Positions 1 through 12,300 are shown, counted from the stretch's first letter. The stretch is 64,000 bases of DNA from Cryptomeria japonica (GCF_030272615.1 NC_081412.1:666978352-667042351); one strand, 5' to 3'. Notes: generated by a model from the sequence alone, not told the origin. Numbers and translations: made by a program.

Positions 1-61
1 AAGAATATAGTGGATGGCACTCAATTGACCATCTATGAGGTATGTTCCCTAGTTAGAAAAT

Positions 62-3000
62 GGAAATTATTTATGGAATATTCATGGATTGAATAGTCCA
101 CATAAACAAGATGTTCTTAGAAATTTAGTCAGAGAACATAAATTGGACATTTTTATTATCCAAGAAACTAAAATGACAAAAGCAAAAGTAGAAAAGATTA
201 ACCTTTTTAAGGATGTGGAAGTTTTTGGTGGTAGCTCTAATGGTTCTTATGGGGGCATTTCCATTTTCTATAATCTTAGGCGAGGTTCTGGGGAGCCAGT
301 CAAGCAAGATAGCAATTTAGTTTTTATCAGGTTTCATCACATTGGGGATGGCATGTCTTTGCTCCTTACCAATATTTATACCACTAATAATAGACTTGGT
401 AGAAGTAAATTATGGAAGAAGATGGAAGCTATTCGAGCTCTTTATAAGGAGGATATGTAGATTGTTATGTGGGAATTCAACACCCCTCTCCGTGACAACA
501 AGAAATTTGGAGGTGTCCCTTCTCAGTTAGATAGTATAATGGATCTCTTAAACTTTATCAACAACCAAGGTCTACAGGATATTGATCTCCAAGGGGATAA
601 TTTTTCCTAGATAAACAGGAGGATGGGGGAAGATCTTATTCAAGTCAGACTTTACAGGGCCCTTATTTCGAATGAGTGGTTTAACAATTATCAATGCTCC
701 CTTTCTGCTATGTCTAGGATTGGTTCTAACCACTTTCCTATGGTTTTTGTTGTTGATAGTACAATTGTTAAAAGAAACTTCCCATTTAGATTTGAAAGGA
801 TGTGGTTGGACCACCTAACATTGAGAAGGTCATTGAGATGTGGTGGTCTATTGATGTAAAAGGTACAACTATACATAGAATGGCTAAAAAATTAAGGAAC
901 GTGAAAGACAATATTTAAAAATAGAACAAGGAGATTTTCAGAGATCTGTTTGCTACCAAGTCCAAAACCTAGCTAGAACTCAAGGAAATGCAGGATAAAA
1001 TCCAAAGTAGTGGATACAATGAAGTATCAATTAGGGAGGAAAATGAAGTGCTTGTGAAGTGCCATAAGATTATCATAAGAGAAGAAGAATTCTAGAAACA
1101 AAGGTCTAGATCTTTATGGCTTCAAGATGGGGACATAAATGCCAGATTCTTCCATATGACTGCTATGAAACACAAGGCTACAAATAGAATCTCTAAGTTG
1201 AGGATTGGGGGAACTGAAACGAGGTAAGACGATGAGATTGGGAAGGAAGCCAGGAACATTTTCATCTTCCTTCTCTCGATAGATAGTGGTTTGGATGGTC
1301 ACTCCTAGAGTGCCCTCCTAGAGAAAATTCCTTCAATCATTAATGAGGTTAAGAACAAGGCTTTGGTGTCTATCCCTTTTGAGGAGGAAGTTAAAAAGAC
1401 AGTTTTTTCTTTTGATGGTAATAAAGCCCCGGGCCCAGATGGATTACCATTGTTCTTCTTTCAATCCTTTTGGGACATCCTCAAAAGTGATGTGGTTAAA
1501 GGTGTGCAGGAGTTTTTTGGGGCTAGAATTATCTTATAGGAACTCAATGCTACTTTCTTGTTTCTGATCCCCAAATGCCCAAGGGCTGACTCTATGGATA
1601 AGTTCTAATCGATAATCTTATGCAACTCTTTCTATGAAATCATCTGTAAGGTGGTGATAGGCAAACTGTTAAGGATTCTTCCTTTAATCATTATGCCCCA
1701 ATAGAGTGGATTTGTTCCCAGCAGACAAATCCTTGACTCTTTCATTTCTATCCATAAAAAAATTCACTCACTGGTGGATTCTAATAAACAAGGATTTCTT
1801 ATGAAGTTGGATCTGTCAAAAGCCTATGACAGTGTTGACTGGAGATTCTTGGGTAAGGTGCTTCGTTCTTTCGACTTTGATGCTATGTTTATTCAGATGA
1901 TTGATCAACTTATCTCAACCCCTTCTTTTTTATGTTAATGTGAATGGTGTGCCTTCCCCCTTCTTCAAAACTTCTAGGGGCATCAGGCAGGGGGATCCCA
2001 TGTACCTTGTTCTCTTCATCATTATGGTTGAATGTCTGGGTAGATTTATTAGTAAATTTGTTTCTCTAGGGATTCTTTGTGGTATCTCACCCTCTTCTAG
2101 TTTTAGAGCCTGTACCCATCAGCAATTTGTCGATGATACCATCTTAATGGGTACGTCTACTATCAAATAAGTGTGCAATTTGAAGAACCTTCTCAACACT
2201 TATAGTTTGGCCTCAAGTCAAACTATCAATTGGGAGAAAAGCTCTATTTTCTTCTTCAACACCCTAGAGGACAGATAAATGAGGATGGCCCAGATCCTTC
2301 GGTGCCAAATTGGTAAGCCTCCTTCTATCTACCTTGGTCTCCCTTTGGGTTTGAAACCTTAAGAGCTATTCTAGAATGGTCTTGTGGATAGATTTAGTAG
2401 AAAGTTGTCTGATTGGAAATGTACCCTTCTTAGTCAAGCTGGAAAAATCCAACTTTTAAAATCTTCTCTCCAGAGTCTTCTGATGCATGCTTTAAGCCTC
2501 TTCAAAACCCCTAGAAAATTTTCTTAAGCTATTGAGAAAATTCATAAAGCCTTCCTTTGGTTTGGGGTTGAGGAGAAGAAGACAATGGCTCTCATATCCT
2601 GGAATAATGTGTGTAAACCCAAAAAGAAGGGTCTAGGCTTAAGGAATATCAAAACCTTGAACAAAACTCTTCTTGCCAAATAAACCTATAGAACCTATCA
2701 AGGAAAAGGAGAATGAAATGATATCTAGAAGGCTAATTACTTATGGGAGGTTCTCACCATAGAAGATTTCCTTGTCTCTTATCAGATACCAAGTGGCTCT
2801 TTCATTTGGAACAGCCTTATCTAGGTTGAAGGTATTGCTAGTTTAGGCAATATCTAGGCCATAACTGATTGCAGGAAGGTGGATTTTTGGGATGATGCTT
2901 GGATTGGAGGAGCCCCTCTTAATAAGAGTGCCTCTTAGATGCTCATCCAAAATTGTAAGGGGAAGTTCGGTGCTAAAGTGGCTGATTACTGGAAAGATCA

Positions 3001-4130
3001 AAAGTGGGTGGACCTCAGCTCAATTGATCCCAACCTAAAGCAGGTAAACTTAATGGTCAACCATGTTATCTTAAATAAAAGGAGGGAAGACAACATGGTG
3101 TGGAGCAGGACCTCTTTAGAGACTTATTCGGTCTCATATGTTGTCCTTTTGTTGGCTCAATCCCAAGACCCTACTCTTTGCTAGGCTAAGGCTTGGTATC
3201 TAGGTTCAACTCCTATAATCAATATCTTTTTGTGGATCCTTTTGCAAAATAAAATTTTAATTACTAATAATTTGAGAAAGAGGGGCTTTTGTATCCCTAA
3301 CAAATGTTATCTTTGTCTTAATATTGAGGAATCTGTGAACCATATTTTTATACATTGTCCTTTTGTTCTTCCTATCTAGGGGATATATTTTCAAATTTGG
3401 GGGTTGAATCAGGTTTTCCTAGAGGAGATTCAAGACTGTTTCAGAAGCTAGCACTATACTACCAATAACCCCACCATAAGAAATCTATGGACGTTTTCCT
3501 TTTCTCATATCCTTTGGGGTATATGGAAAGAGAGGAATAACAGAATATTCAGGAATGATATTAATACCTCTGAAGTGGTGTGGGCCAAGATAAAATATAA
3601 TTATGTTGAGAATGTGATGGCCAGGGGTGAGCATTGTTGTAATATTAAGGAGGACTTTGATGTTCTTAAGTGCTGGAATATCCCAGCCTACATGGGCACC
3701 AACATCAACCAAATCAAAACAAGTATGTGTAGCTAGTCTTTTCCCCCTAATGATTATTTTAAGGCCAACTTTGATGGTGCTACTAAAGGGAACCCTGGAC
3801 CTGCTAGTTGTGGTGGATTTATCTGGAATGGTGCTGGATTTTGTATTGGGGTGGTTTCCTATCCCTTGGGGATTCAAACTAATAATCTGGCACAAGCTAT
3901 GAGGGCCCTCCAAACCATGAAATTAGCCTATAATTTGGGTGTCAACATGTTATGGCTGGAAGGTGACTCTAAAAACATTATTAATTGCCTCCTTAGTAAA
4001 CACCAACCCTCGTGGATGATTAAAAGCATCATTGATTTTGTCAGGGAGTTACTTCAGGGGTTTGAAAAATGCCACATTTCCCATGTTTACAGATATGCCA
4101 ACATGTGTGTTGCCTGGCTTTCCAATTAGG
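62..4130 (+). pseudogene. LINE ORF2 pseudogene (endonuclease-RT-zinc finger-RNase H)
   Basis: Broken polyprotein that would nick target DNA and reverse-transcribe the LINE RNA. The endonuclease begins near base 75 and keeps the metal-binding Glu in 'IIQETKM' (about 155-175). RT motifs follow: KAPGPDGLP (about 1425), MKLDLSKAYDSVDW (about 1800), GIRQGDPM (about 1980) and the catalytic box FVDDTIL (about 2128). A zinc finger with CYLC...HIFIHC lies at about 3305-3360. RNase H starts at FDGATKGNPGPAS (about 3770) and continues through LEGDSKNII to about 4130. The domains shift frame repeatedly and contain internal stops (for example 458 and 2168), so this is a decayed copy. Domain identities are secure; exact borders are approximate. 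Confidence 0.85.
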
Positions 4131-4289
4131 TAGTACGAAGTGAGAAAATCATGAACTAGAATTTTGAGGGGGAGCTCCCTTGTGCAGCATATGATATCTT
4201 AACTTATGAAAGATTTAATGGTAAGCAAGGTTGGATTTGAAATCATTTCCTGAGGCGATAGGGGTGGTCGTGGCAATGGGAGTTGTCTT

Positions 4290-6147
4290 TGTATGCAACT
4301 GAGAAGGAGGTGCAGTAATAATTATAGGATCACTTTGCATGCTTTATGGGTGCTTTTTTCCCTATCGAACAAAAGTATTAGAAATTTCCACAGAATTCTA
4401 GTGGTTTCTCACAGTAAGTTCATTGCGAAGAAAGGTATTTGCAGGAATTTACAGTTGATAGACATCAATAACATTATGGGGGTAAATCACAAGAGAATGA
4501 AGACTACCACTATTGATAAATGGAGGAACCGTCCTCAAGTCTAGGCGGTACTTCAAGTTGCCAAGATGACTGATTTCATGGAGACAATGCAGGAGAAATG
4601 ACCTGAGATTATGAGAATTTTCAAGAAGGGCTATAATAAAGGCACATTAACCATTGGCAACAGGAAGGTCAAGGTGATTGAAACTATGATCGCTGAGGCA
4701 ATGGGTCTTCTGATGGATGATGTCATGTTCTATAGGGACAAATTATTTCAGATGCTGCCGTAAAGAAATTTCTGAAGGATGACGAAGAGAAAGCCAGATT
4801 GGCAAAGGGCAGCCATACCTACTACTCACCAAAGCTAATTAAGTTAATTTGGCGAAGGATTTTTCTTTCTATTATGGAATTTATCACTCTTGATGGTAGA
4901 TTTAGTAGGGTTTACAACTACCATTTTGTCATTCTAAACCACTTTTGGTATAAAGAAACATTTCCATTCCATACTATCTTTTATATGCCCTAAATGCTAG
5001 GATCAAGGATGCAATATCCAACCCCAATACCAACCAAGCAATGCATGAAGTTTTGATGGTGATTCTGTATAATCACATCAATAACACTACCGTCCATCTG
5101 AATATAGCTGAGGTTTTTGAGTCAGAAGAGGATCTTGATGACTCTGATGATGAGGAAGGCAAAGGCTATGACACGGAAGCTGAGGCAGACGACGAGCCCC
5201 AAATTGCTAAGTCAAGTAGGAAAAAAAGAAAAAAAGGGCAACAAAATAAAGGGTCAGCCAAAAGGAAGCAAAGAGGGGAGGATGAGGATAGTTGGTATGA
5301 AGAGGATAATGAGACTAATAGCGACATGGATACTAAAAGCAAGGAGATCCAAATCCTCTCGAGATAGAAGCAGAAAAGGAAAACTACTAAAATTAAAGAT
5401 GTCAAAACCAAGAATCTATCACCTCTCACGATTGACTTAAGAATAAGGGCCTGATAGGGGAGGAAATGGCCATGAAAGAAGCTCAAAGCTTTGATGTCAG
5501 GGAGCTGGGACTTGAGGTGAATCTTGAGCCTGCTGGTGACAAACCCCGGGAAGATCATCACCTAGATATTGACATCTGCATCAATAACATAACGAATAGC
5601 TTCAAAAAGGTGCTCCTCTGGATGGAAAAGGAAATTACTCGCATTACAACCAAGAAAGCCCAGGAAGAAGGAAAAATTAAAACTTTAGAAGAAATAGGCT
5701 CAGGTAAATTCAACTCCCTCCCAGATTATCTCAGTGAGCTCACCAAAGCTATTAGTAATGCAAAGTAAATCATCAATGCTAATCGGAATAGCTTTCTTAT
5801 CTTAGAGAATAGAGCAGGGGCCACTAAAAAAAGACTCGAAGGAGTTGAGAAAATGCTCAAAAAGATTGGTGAGCAAAGTCATAAGATCCTTAAGGCCACC
5901 TCACCTAGTATGAAGGCTCTTATCAGTAAGCTTGAGAATGACCATGGGGATAAGGCTTAGACGTGCATCATTGAAGCGAAGGAAGATACCCCAGAGGATA
6001 AGGGGACTAGGCTTGGTAGAATAACATGTGTGAGCACTAGAAAGATGCAAAGCCAAAGAAAGGAAATTGAGGAAATCAAGCAGAATGTTGATAATATGGA
6101 ACAACTGGAACTAGAAGAAGCTGAGATGCTTGAGAACTTAACCTAAC
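4290..6147 (+). pseudogene. Extra coding module inside the LINE, unknown function
   Basis: Between the RNase H and the LINE 3' UTR lies about 1.9 kb that still reads as degraded coding sequence in fragments. The first part (about 4290-4990) includes 'TIGNRKVKVIETMIAEAMGL' and 'FITLDGRFSRVYNYHF'. The next (5041-5367) turns strongly acidic, then basic, with runs such as EEDLDDSDDEEGKG and SSRKKRKKGQQ. The last (5466-6147) is rich in Lys/Glu heptad-like stretches and looks like a coiled coil. I do not recognise the protein. The composition (folded N part, acidic/basic linker, coiled coil) resembles nucleic-acid-associated plant transposon ORFs, which is inference. A minus-strand LINE 3' end at 50960-51760 also has a coiled-coil reading frame before its UTR, so the module may belong to this LINE family. 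Confidence 0.5.
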
Positions 6148-6345
6148 TTTGGGCTCTCTCTGTCAGTCCTATTTGTTTTTTTTAGCTGTCTCTAGTTTGC
6201 TGGCGTTTTTTCTCTTTAGCTGTCATTTTCTTAGTTGTTGTCTTTTGCATGTTGTTGTGCTTTAATGTATATCTTTTGATCTTTTGGGTGTAATTGGTTT
6301 CAGGGTCCCATCAAAACCTATTTTCCCTTATTCAAAAACAATAAT
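6148..6345 (+). other. LINE 3' UTR
   Basis: T- and G-rich non-coding stretch following the last coiled-coil stop, ending with 'GGGTCCCATCAAAACC' and 'TTATTCAAAAAC'. A related ending ('GGTTCAGGCCTACCC...TCAAAACC') terminates the minus-strand LINE fragment near 50960-51030. This supports its reading as the 3' end recognised by the LINE RT. Confidence 0.6.
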
Positions 6346-8589
6346 TGGATACTCTCTACACTACTTTCAACACTACTTACTCGCAACTCAACTAAATCTT
6401 AGATTTATGCGTGAGGCTTGATAGTTGAAGTAATTACAAACTCAACAACTTATTAAAAATATCATTTCTCCTATGATAACAAGGAGATGACTTATTCTAC
6501 TCAGGACTGATAATAAAGATTAAACTAACAAGAGTTGGGAGAGTTATAATCCTCTTCGAACTCTACAACTATAAAGTATAGTCATGGTTGAACATGTGTA
6601 CAAAACATGTTATAATTATTTATGAATTATCAAATCTTGTTTTCACAAGATTCTCAAATATTCCTTAACTTTAATAACTCCAAATAAATGAACTCATCAA
6701 GAGGTAGAAGAGTCCAAGTTGAATTAGAACTCAATCCTTAATTGCTGCCTGGAAATCTGCTAGTTTATCTTAGTCAACTTCTGGTGAATTTTGTTCATTA
6801 ACTATTGTGAATCAGCTCAAACTGTTTAAATCCTTTTTAGATCTCCTTTTAATATTTCTAGATAATTTTGAAAATCTTAATTTTGTTAACAAATGAGTGA
6901 GATATGTTCGTCTTACTAAAACTGGTCTTTTGACTTTTTCTACACTTTTAGTCAATTGCTACATCTGTCAATTGCCAACTTGCTCCTCCTTTCTTCTAGC
7001 TGTATGAACAACTCAAACCACTCAAAAACAACATTTTAATCCTTCCTAGGTAATTTATATTCAATAATAACCATTTATTATAATATGTTACATTTATTTA
7101 GCATCAACTAGCTAGACACACATATGCATATCAAACACCATGAATCCTAGTTAATGCTTCACAAAACCAAGGTAATGTTTGGAAATGACTTGGAAGGACA
7201 TTATAAACATGAGTTAAAGTATCATAAAACATGAAATAATATGGTCAATTTATAAGCTCATCACTGGCTGGTTCAGATTGATCTCTTTGAGGTCCTTCCT
7301 AACCAGTGATTGTTTCATTTAGGGTGTTTACACTTGCACTACATAGATTACAGGTTGTGGTCTAAGTTATCGCATTGTATCCAAATCCTTAGGATAGATC
7401 TATCTGAAGTATTTTTCTTGTGAAAAACCCATGGAAATTTAGGTTTTGTTTGAATCCCAAAACATACACTTGATGTTTAGATCTTAGGAACAAAAGGACA
7501 ACTATTTCAAATTTTGTATTCTATGTTTTCAGACCATATAGGAGACATATCATCCATTGTAAACATAAATTTTTTAATCTCAAACATCAAACTATTGGAT
7601 TTACACATTTCACAACAGACTAACTCTCTCAGTCCAAACATTAGCTCTTTCAATCCAAAATTTAGCTCTTTGGGTTTAAACATTAGCACTTTTTGTCCAA
7701 ACCTTAGCATTTGGATCTAAACATCAATGTTCTAAGCATTAACTTTGAATTTCTAGGTGTTAACATCAACATTCCTAGTTGTAAGTTTAGAGTTCTCAGT
7801 TTTAGCATCAACATTATCAGTTTAAACTCTACATTTTTAGTCAACATAATAGAGTTCTAGGTCTGAAGAACAACGTTTGTGGTCTTAGACTCAGTGTTTT
7901 CGGTCATTCTTTCAGCATTCCTAGCAAATTGCATAAAAAATAGAGACCAAAAATAACACTTTTTCAGGCAGTTAAGCATAGTTCCAAGAACCTCTTGTCT
8001 AAGCATTTCTTAGGTTGCTTTTGTTAGGACAAAATCAAAGATAGACATAACAAGTCTTACAAGTATTCATCTAGAACAAGTTTATGATCCAAATTATCTC
8101 AAGTACATAATTAAACATCTTTGGTAAACTAATCTTTTAGATATAATTTATTATCAGGATCTATCATCCTTCATCATGAAACTATAATGTGGGATAAAAT
8201 TAACCTGGTTCTTTGATAGGATATATCTTTCCTATTAGACTTAGTCAAATTATAGCAAAACTATGTACCCTAAACTAGGATCAAAAATTTCTTGTCAGTT
8301 GAAAAAGAGAAAGCTTAGTCAAAAGGCAATCCTGAAAACGAAAAGATTTCTTTACATAAACTGAAAAATCTTATTGAAACATCACAATTCCTACACCGCT
8401 ATCATAACTATCTATGTGGTCATGAAAATGAGTTTCAGGAATAACCTTTGAGAACACATGCTATGCAACAAAGCACAATATTATCACAACATCTAAATCA
8501 AGGTGGTCAAATTAAGTTGTCTTATTTACCTCAATAACTCGTCACCTATTGAGTCACATTTTCAAAAATCAAACCTTTCAAGATAATTA
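6346..8589. other. Gene-free AT-rich stretch
   Basis: About 2.2 kb with no convincing coding frame and no recognisable element ends. A degenerate short-period repeat (about 7600-7930) is the only structure seen. The stretch may hold the lost 5' LTR and leader of the Ty3 element that starts at 8590, but no matching second LTR copy was found. Confidence 0.5.
7600..7930. repeat. Degenerate tandem repeat, period about 21 bp
   Basis: A run of roughly 15 diverged units of the form 'ttagctctttnngtccaaaca'. The clearest neighbours are 'ctctcagtccaaacattag', 'ctctttcaatccaaaatttag', 'ctctttgggtttaaacattag' and 'cactttttgtccaaaccttag'. Later units are more decayed. Its open frames on both strands (7507-7720) are by-products of the repeat and not genes. 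Confidence 0.55.
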
Positions 8590-8599
8590 GATCACTAGT

Positions 8600-9404
8600 A
8601 TGCCAGTTTTAACGAGGAATCAGAGAAGGAGGCTGAAAAAACAAAAACAAAAGCAAAAGTCCACAATGGCAGAAGAGAATCCTTTCTTTCACCAATATGG
8701 ATCCAATAGTCAAAATAATGATGATGAAGAAATTATGGAAGAAACAATCAAAGAGGCTCAACAAGATCCAAAGTTTAGTAAATTCATGGAAAAGATCCTT
8801 GAGATGGATGAAGACAAGTATTTTCTTATGTTATCATGTCAAGGTGCCAAGCAGCCTAATGATTTTGATGTCACAAGATTAAGACAAGACGAGAGAACTA
8901 GTGAAACTTTAAATGATACCAATGAGACCCATAATGAAAGGATCCGGAACAATCGAGATAGCAAACCAAGGAATGGTGATAATACCCTTTTTTCTCTTAC
9001 TCAACAAATTCAACCACTTCAAACACAACTTCACGACATGCAAAGGGGAACAATCAAGCGATATTCACTACAAGACATCTATCCTTATCCATTTGATAGA
9101 AGTCTCAAATGTTCCCTCCAAATTGTGAAATCCCTAAATATGACAAATATAATGGGAGAACTAATCTGCAAGATCATGTCAGGGAATTTTGCACAATGAG
9201 TATGGAATTTTCACATGAAGACACATATCTAATCAGACTATTTCCTAAGAGTTTAAGTGGGCAAGCTATGGAGTGGTTCTCTAAACTCCCACCTAGCATC
9301 AGAACTTTTGAGGAATTGGTGAGTAAGTTTGTATCTCATCATTTGTATAATATTCAGCATGAGATCACCATGTTAGACCCGTGTAACACAAAACAAAAGA
9401 ATGG
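8600..9404 (+). pseudogene. gypsy-1 gag, N-terminal part
   Basis: Starts with a basic stretch (MPVLTRNQRRRLKKQKQKQK) usual at the N terminus of this gag family. It runs through an acidic/charged linker and enters the retrotransposon gag domain after a frameshift near 9105-9199. The gag domain shows 'HVREFCTMSMEF', 'YLIRLFPKSLSGQAMEWFSK' and 'FVSHHLYNIQHEITMLD'. The protein would form the virus-like particle. It ends at a stop at 9403-9405, just before an inserted element, and the normal continuation resumes near 10450. Confidence 0.8.
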
Positions 9405-9430
9405 ATAACCAGGCTAGGTAAAATCTCAAT

Positions 9431-10431
9431 GTTGTGTCACACTTTTATAAAGGCATTGGCCAACAGAACTAAAACTATTTAACTTCGACCGCAGAAAAGT
9501 GACATTTCTAAATTGAATTTTGAAATGATGTAAACTGACCAAATGTAGAAATATTAATGAAATTTATGTTTTTTATTTTTTTTTAAAAATAGGAAAAAGA
9601 TTGCTATTTTTTTTATAATTCCAAAGACAAATTTTTCATTGCTAAAAATGCTGAAAATTAGGGGTTCTAGTCGATGCCATACAAGAAAATGAAAAATGGA
9701 CTTTTTTTCTTTTTTTTTCCAAGTAGAGAACAAATATATGCAGTGTTAAATAAGAAAAAATTAGTTTTTGAAGTATATTTTTCTCGTTATAATATTTTGA
9801 AGTCCAACATAGCTAAATTTGACAATTTTTGGTCGGTGTCACCTCTTGACTAGCAAATTTATCATTAACCAAAAACAAAAAATACCCTTTTCAAGAAGAT
9901 TGTCTCATCAAGTGAAAATTTAATTTTTTCATTTTTTTCATTTTATTCAATATTTATTTTTTAATTTCGAATCAGCCTCTTTTTTTACTTTAAAAAGCTA
10001 CTCGCAAAGTTTAATTAATAAAAAATATTCAAAATTGTCAAAATAGTAAAAAAAACTATATGACCAGATTTGTTACTTCAAGATCTACAAAAGAGTATTT
10101 TTTGGTTTTTGAAAAAAAGAAATTCAAATTGATGAAAAATTAGCCAGAAGTTGAATATGGCAAAAAATGCACAAAAATTTGTCTTTTTGGTGCCACATGT
10201 AGGCCACAAAGGATAGTTCGGCCAAACTGAGTTTGGCTAAACTACCCTTAGTTTCAACATTTCAAAAAAAATTGAAGTTTTTTTTAATGGTGGATTTTCA
10301 ACTAAGGGAGTTCGGCCGCACTCCTAGTGCCATGGAGGCGCCACGCAACCGAGGAGTAGTCCGGCCAAAATAAGTTTGGTCAAACTCAGTTCGGTCGAAC
10401 TACCCTCCATTGGCCCAAAGTGTCACACAAC
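9431..10431. mobile_element. Candidate non-autonomous DNA transposon with 15-bp TIRs inside gag
   Basis: A 1,001-bp insert that interrupts the gypsy-1 gag. The left end is GTTGTGTCACACTTT (9431-9445). The right end (10417-10431) is its reverse complement with one mismatch in 15 bases. The gag motif F-L-R-R-W-R resumes about 20 bases beyond the right end. No coding capacity for a transposase is seen. The right 250 bp contain several inverted copies of a TTCGGCCAAACT / AGTTTGG(C/T)CAAACT motif. No clean target-site duplication is visible (flanks 'ctcaat' and 'tccatg'), so the superfamily is not assigned. Confidence 0.6.
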
Positions 10432-10449
10432 TCCATGCTTTTGCCCCCC

Positions 10450-11484
10450 ATCATGGCATTTTTACGAAGATGGAGAAGGATATTTGCAAGATGGAGAAGG
10501 ATATTTGCAATATAATGAAAAGATGGACATTTTCATTGACAACTTAAGTGATGAAATGAGTTACGCACGTAAACTACGATGTCCCCTAGGTTTTGAGAAG
10601 ATGGTTGAAAATGGGATCAAATTTGAAGAGCACTGGTAAGAAAGGAGTATTGAAGCTTTAAAAGAAGGGATTAATTCTTCCAACAATACTAATAATAATG
10701 TTGATAAACTCAAATTTTGGAATAGAAATAGAAACATTGTTAACGATGGGATAGTGGATGCTAACACCGTGAAACCCAAATGGCCCATATTCAATCTATC
10801 AAGTCATACCTCAACAACCAATCAGGATAATAACAAACCAAGGTTACCCTCCACCACTTTCATAGAAAATTGACACCTATTGGTGAACCACTTGAGCTAG
10901 TATGGAAGACATTCATTGTAAAACAAACTGATTACCTTACTGGAAGTAAGAGAATTTGAACCAAAGGTAAAACCTGCTTGGTGGAATGACAATCGTTACT
11001 ATAATTACCATCAAAGTAAAGGACACCAAACAAATGATTGACAAAGATTAAAGTATGTCTTTCAAGATTTGATAGAGAATGAGGTCATAACTGGTAGATG
11101 GGCACACAAAAAATGAATCACATGCAGCATTTAAAACTCCATTACCAAACTATGAGAAGGGAGAGATGCCAACAACTAGAGATGGAAAAGGCAAGTAAAA
11201 GGTTAATTATGCTCATACATATGATAACGTGGTCAACATTATTGTGGTCAAAGAGAAATACCAACCAGAACTTGCACATGCTATCACACATAGTAAAGCT
11301 AAGGTCACTTTACCAGGACCCACAACCAATGCACCCTCCACTTCTAAACAATACAACATAGTGTACCAATTACAGAAGACCCTTGTGAAAATCTCAATAC
11401 TAGAGCTCCTGAAAATATCACCCACAAATAAAGAGATCCCAGAAAAGGCTCTGGTAGATACCACCAGTGATTTGTTTAGTGGCT
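10450..11484 (+). pseudogene. gypsy-1 gag, C-terminal part
   Basis: Gag continues with 'AFLRRWRR', then 'KMDIFIDNLSDEMSYARKL' and 'GFEKMVENGIKFEE', typical of the C half of the gag domain in this lineage. Further on are 'NYHQSKGHQTND' (a remnant of a nucleocapsid-like Cys/His motif), 'VVNIIVVKEKYQPELAHAIT' and 'QKTLVKISILELLKISPTNK', which lead toward the protease. A 21-22 bp tandem duplication (gatggagaaggatatttgcaa, about 10470-10510) shifts the frame near the start. Several stops make it non-functional. A second insert begins at about 11485. Confidence 0.75.
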
Positions 11485-12300
11485 AATATTCACCAATTGG
11501 CTCATTTTTAAAATTTGGAAATCAAAATTTGGCTAATAGTTCAAGTTTTAAGGTGACCTAAATCGTCACATTTAAAAAATTCAGTCTTATTTAAATCGCC
11601 AAAGAGTTTATTTTATCAATTTTTTGAACTCAAAGATTCACCAAAATATTCGATACATGATTGGATCAAATTCGCCAAAATTTTAGAATTTATTATAAAA
11701 ATTTAATTAATTTGCCAATAATACATCATAATTATTAGTTACTTTAGGGTTTTATCAACAATATTTAGTTGCCACCATTGATTCAAAATATAATCTAATG
11801 ACCATCATTGCATTCCATGAGGTAAATTATACCTACAAGTTGTAATGCTCATGGGGTTGAGTTGTTTTTCAATTATTGACCTCAATGCAAATCAATAGTA
11901 TAAAAATAACTTTAGGCCCCATGAGTATTCCAAATTTTAAGTATATTTTATCTAACAAAATACAAATAGAGCCATTAGATTAATTTAAATTAATGGTAGT
12001 AACTAAATTAAGTAATACCTACCCTTTAAACGCATTAATGATTTCCATCTTAGGCCTGAATTTTTTTAATTAAATTAAATTTGCAATAGTAATTAATGCA
12101 TACTTGTATTATTTTCTAAGATTCGCCAAGATTTTCTACCAAAAAAAATTCATGTAAACAAAATCGCCAATAAAATTAATATTTTTCTCTTAAAAATGAG
12201 AGATTCGCCAACAAAAATTATTATTTTTGTCCAAAATAAATAAAAATTCGGGAAGATTTTATATCTTTTTTTGAGGGGAGATTTCTTAAAGTTATCACTG
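11485..12300. mobile_element. Candidate long inverted-repeat (foldback-like) element
   Basis: About 0.8 kb that separates the end of the gag/pre-protease region from the protease of gypsy-1. Its two halves are imperfect inverted copies. For example 'tttagttgccaccattgattcaaa...aatctaatg' (about 11766-11803) pairs with the reverse complement of 11957-12007, and 'aatgctcatgggg' (about 11847) pairs with 'ccccatgagtatt' (about 11917). The outer parts carry repeated TTGGCGA / TCGCCAA motifs in opposite orientations. No ORF is visible. The exact ends and a target duplication could not be fixed by eye. Confidence 0.5.

Larger units (their letters stand above)
1..6345 (+). mobile_element. L1-type LINE retrotransposon, 5' end outside window
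   Basis: Non-LTR retrotransposon read on the plus strand. Seen in order: an apurinic-type endonuclease start (WNIHGLNSPHKQ near base 75), RT motifs, a C-x2-C...H-x4-C zinc finger, an RNase H domain, an additional module, and a T/G-rich 3' UTR ending in a 'CCCATCAAAACC...TTATTCAAAAAC' tail. Plant L1/RIL-type LINEs with RNase H have the first part of this order. Many stops and frameshifts make it inactive. ORF1 would lie left of base 1. No target-site duplication can be judged because the 5' end is missing. Placing the 3' end at about 6345 is inference from the tail sequence. Confidence 0.85.

Noticed and set aside
5166-5561. Minus-strand 131-codon ORF with hydrophobic and Ser-rich content
   Set aside because: Complement of the acidic/coiled-coil coding region of the LINE; a shadow frame.
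7255-7315. Short inverted repeat 'tcactggctggtt ... aaccagtga'
   Set aside because: Arms of about 10 bases with one mismatch and a 25-base loop; not beyond chance in this AT-rich setting, and no associated feature.
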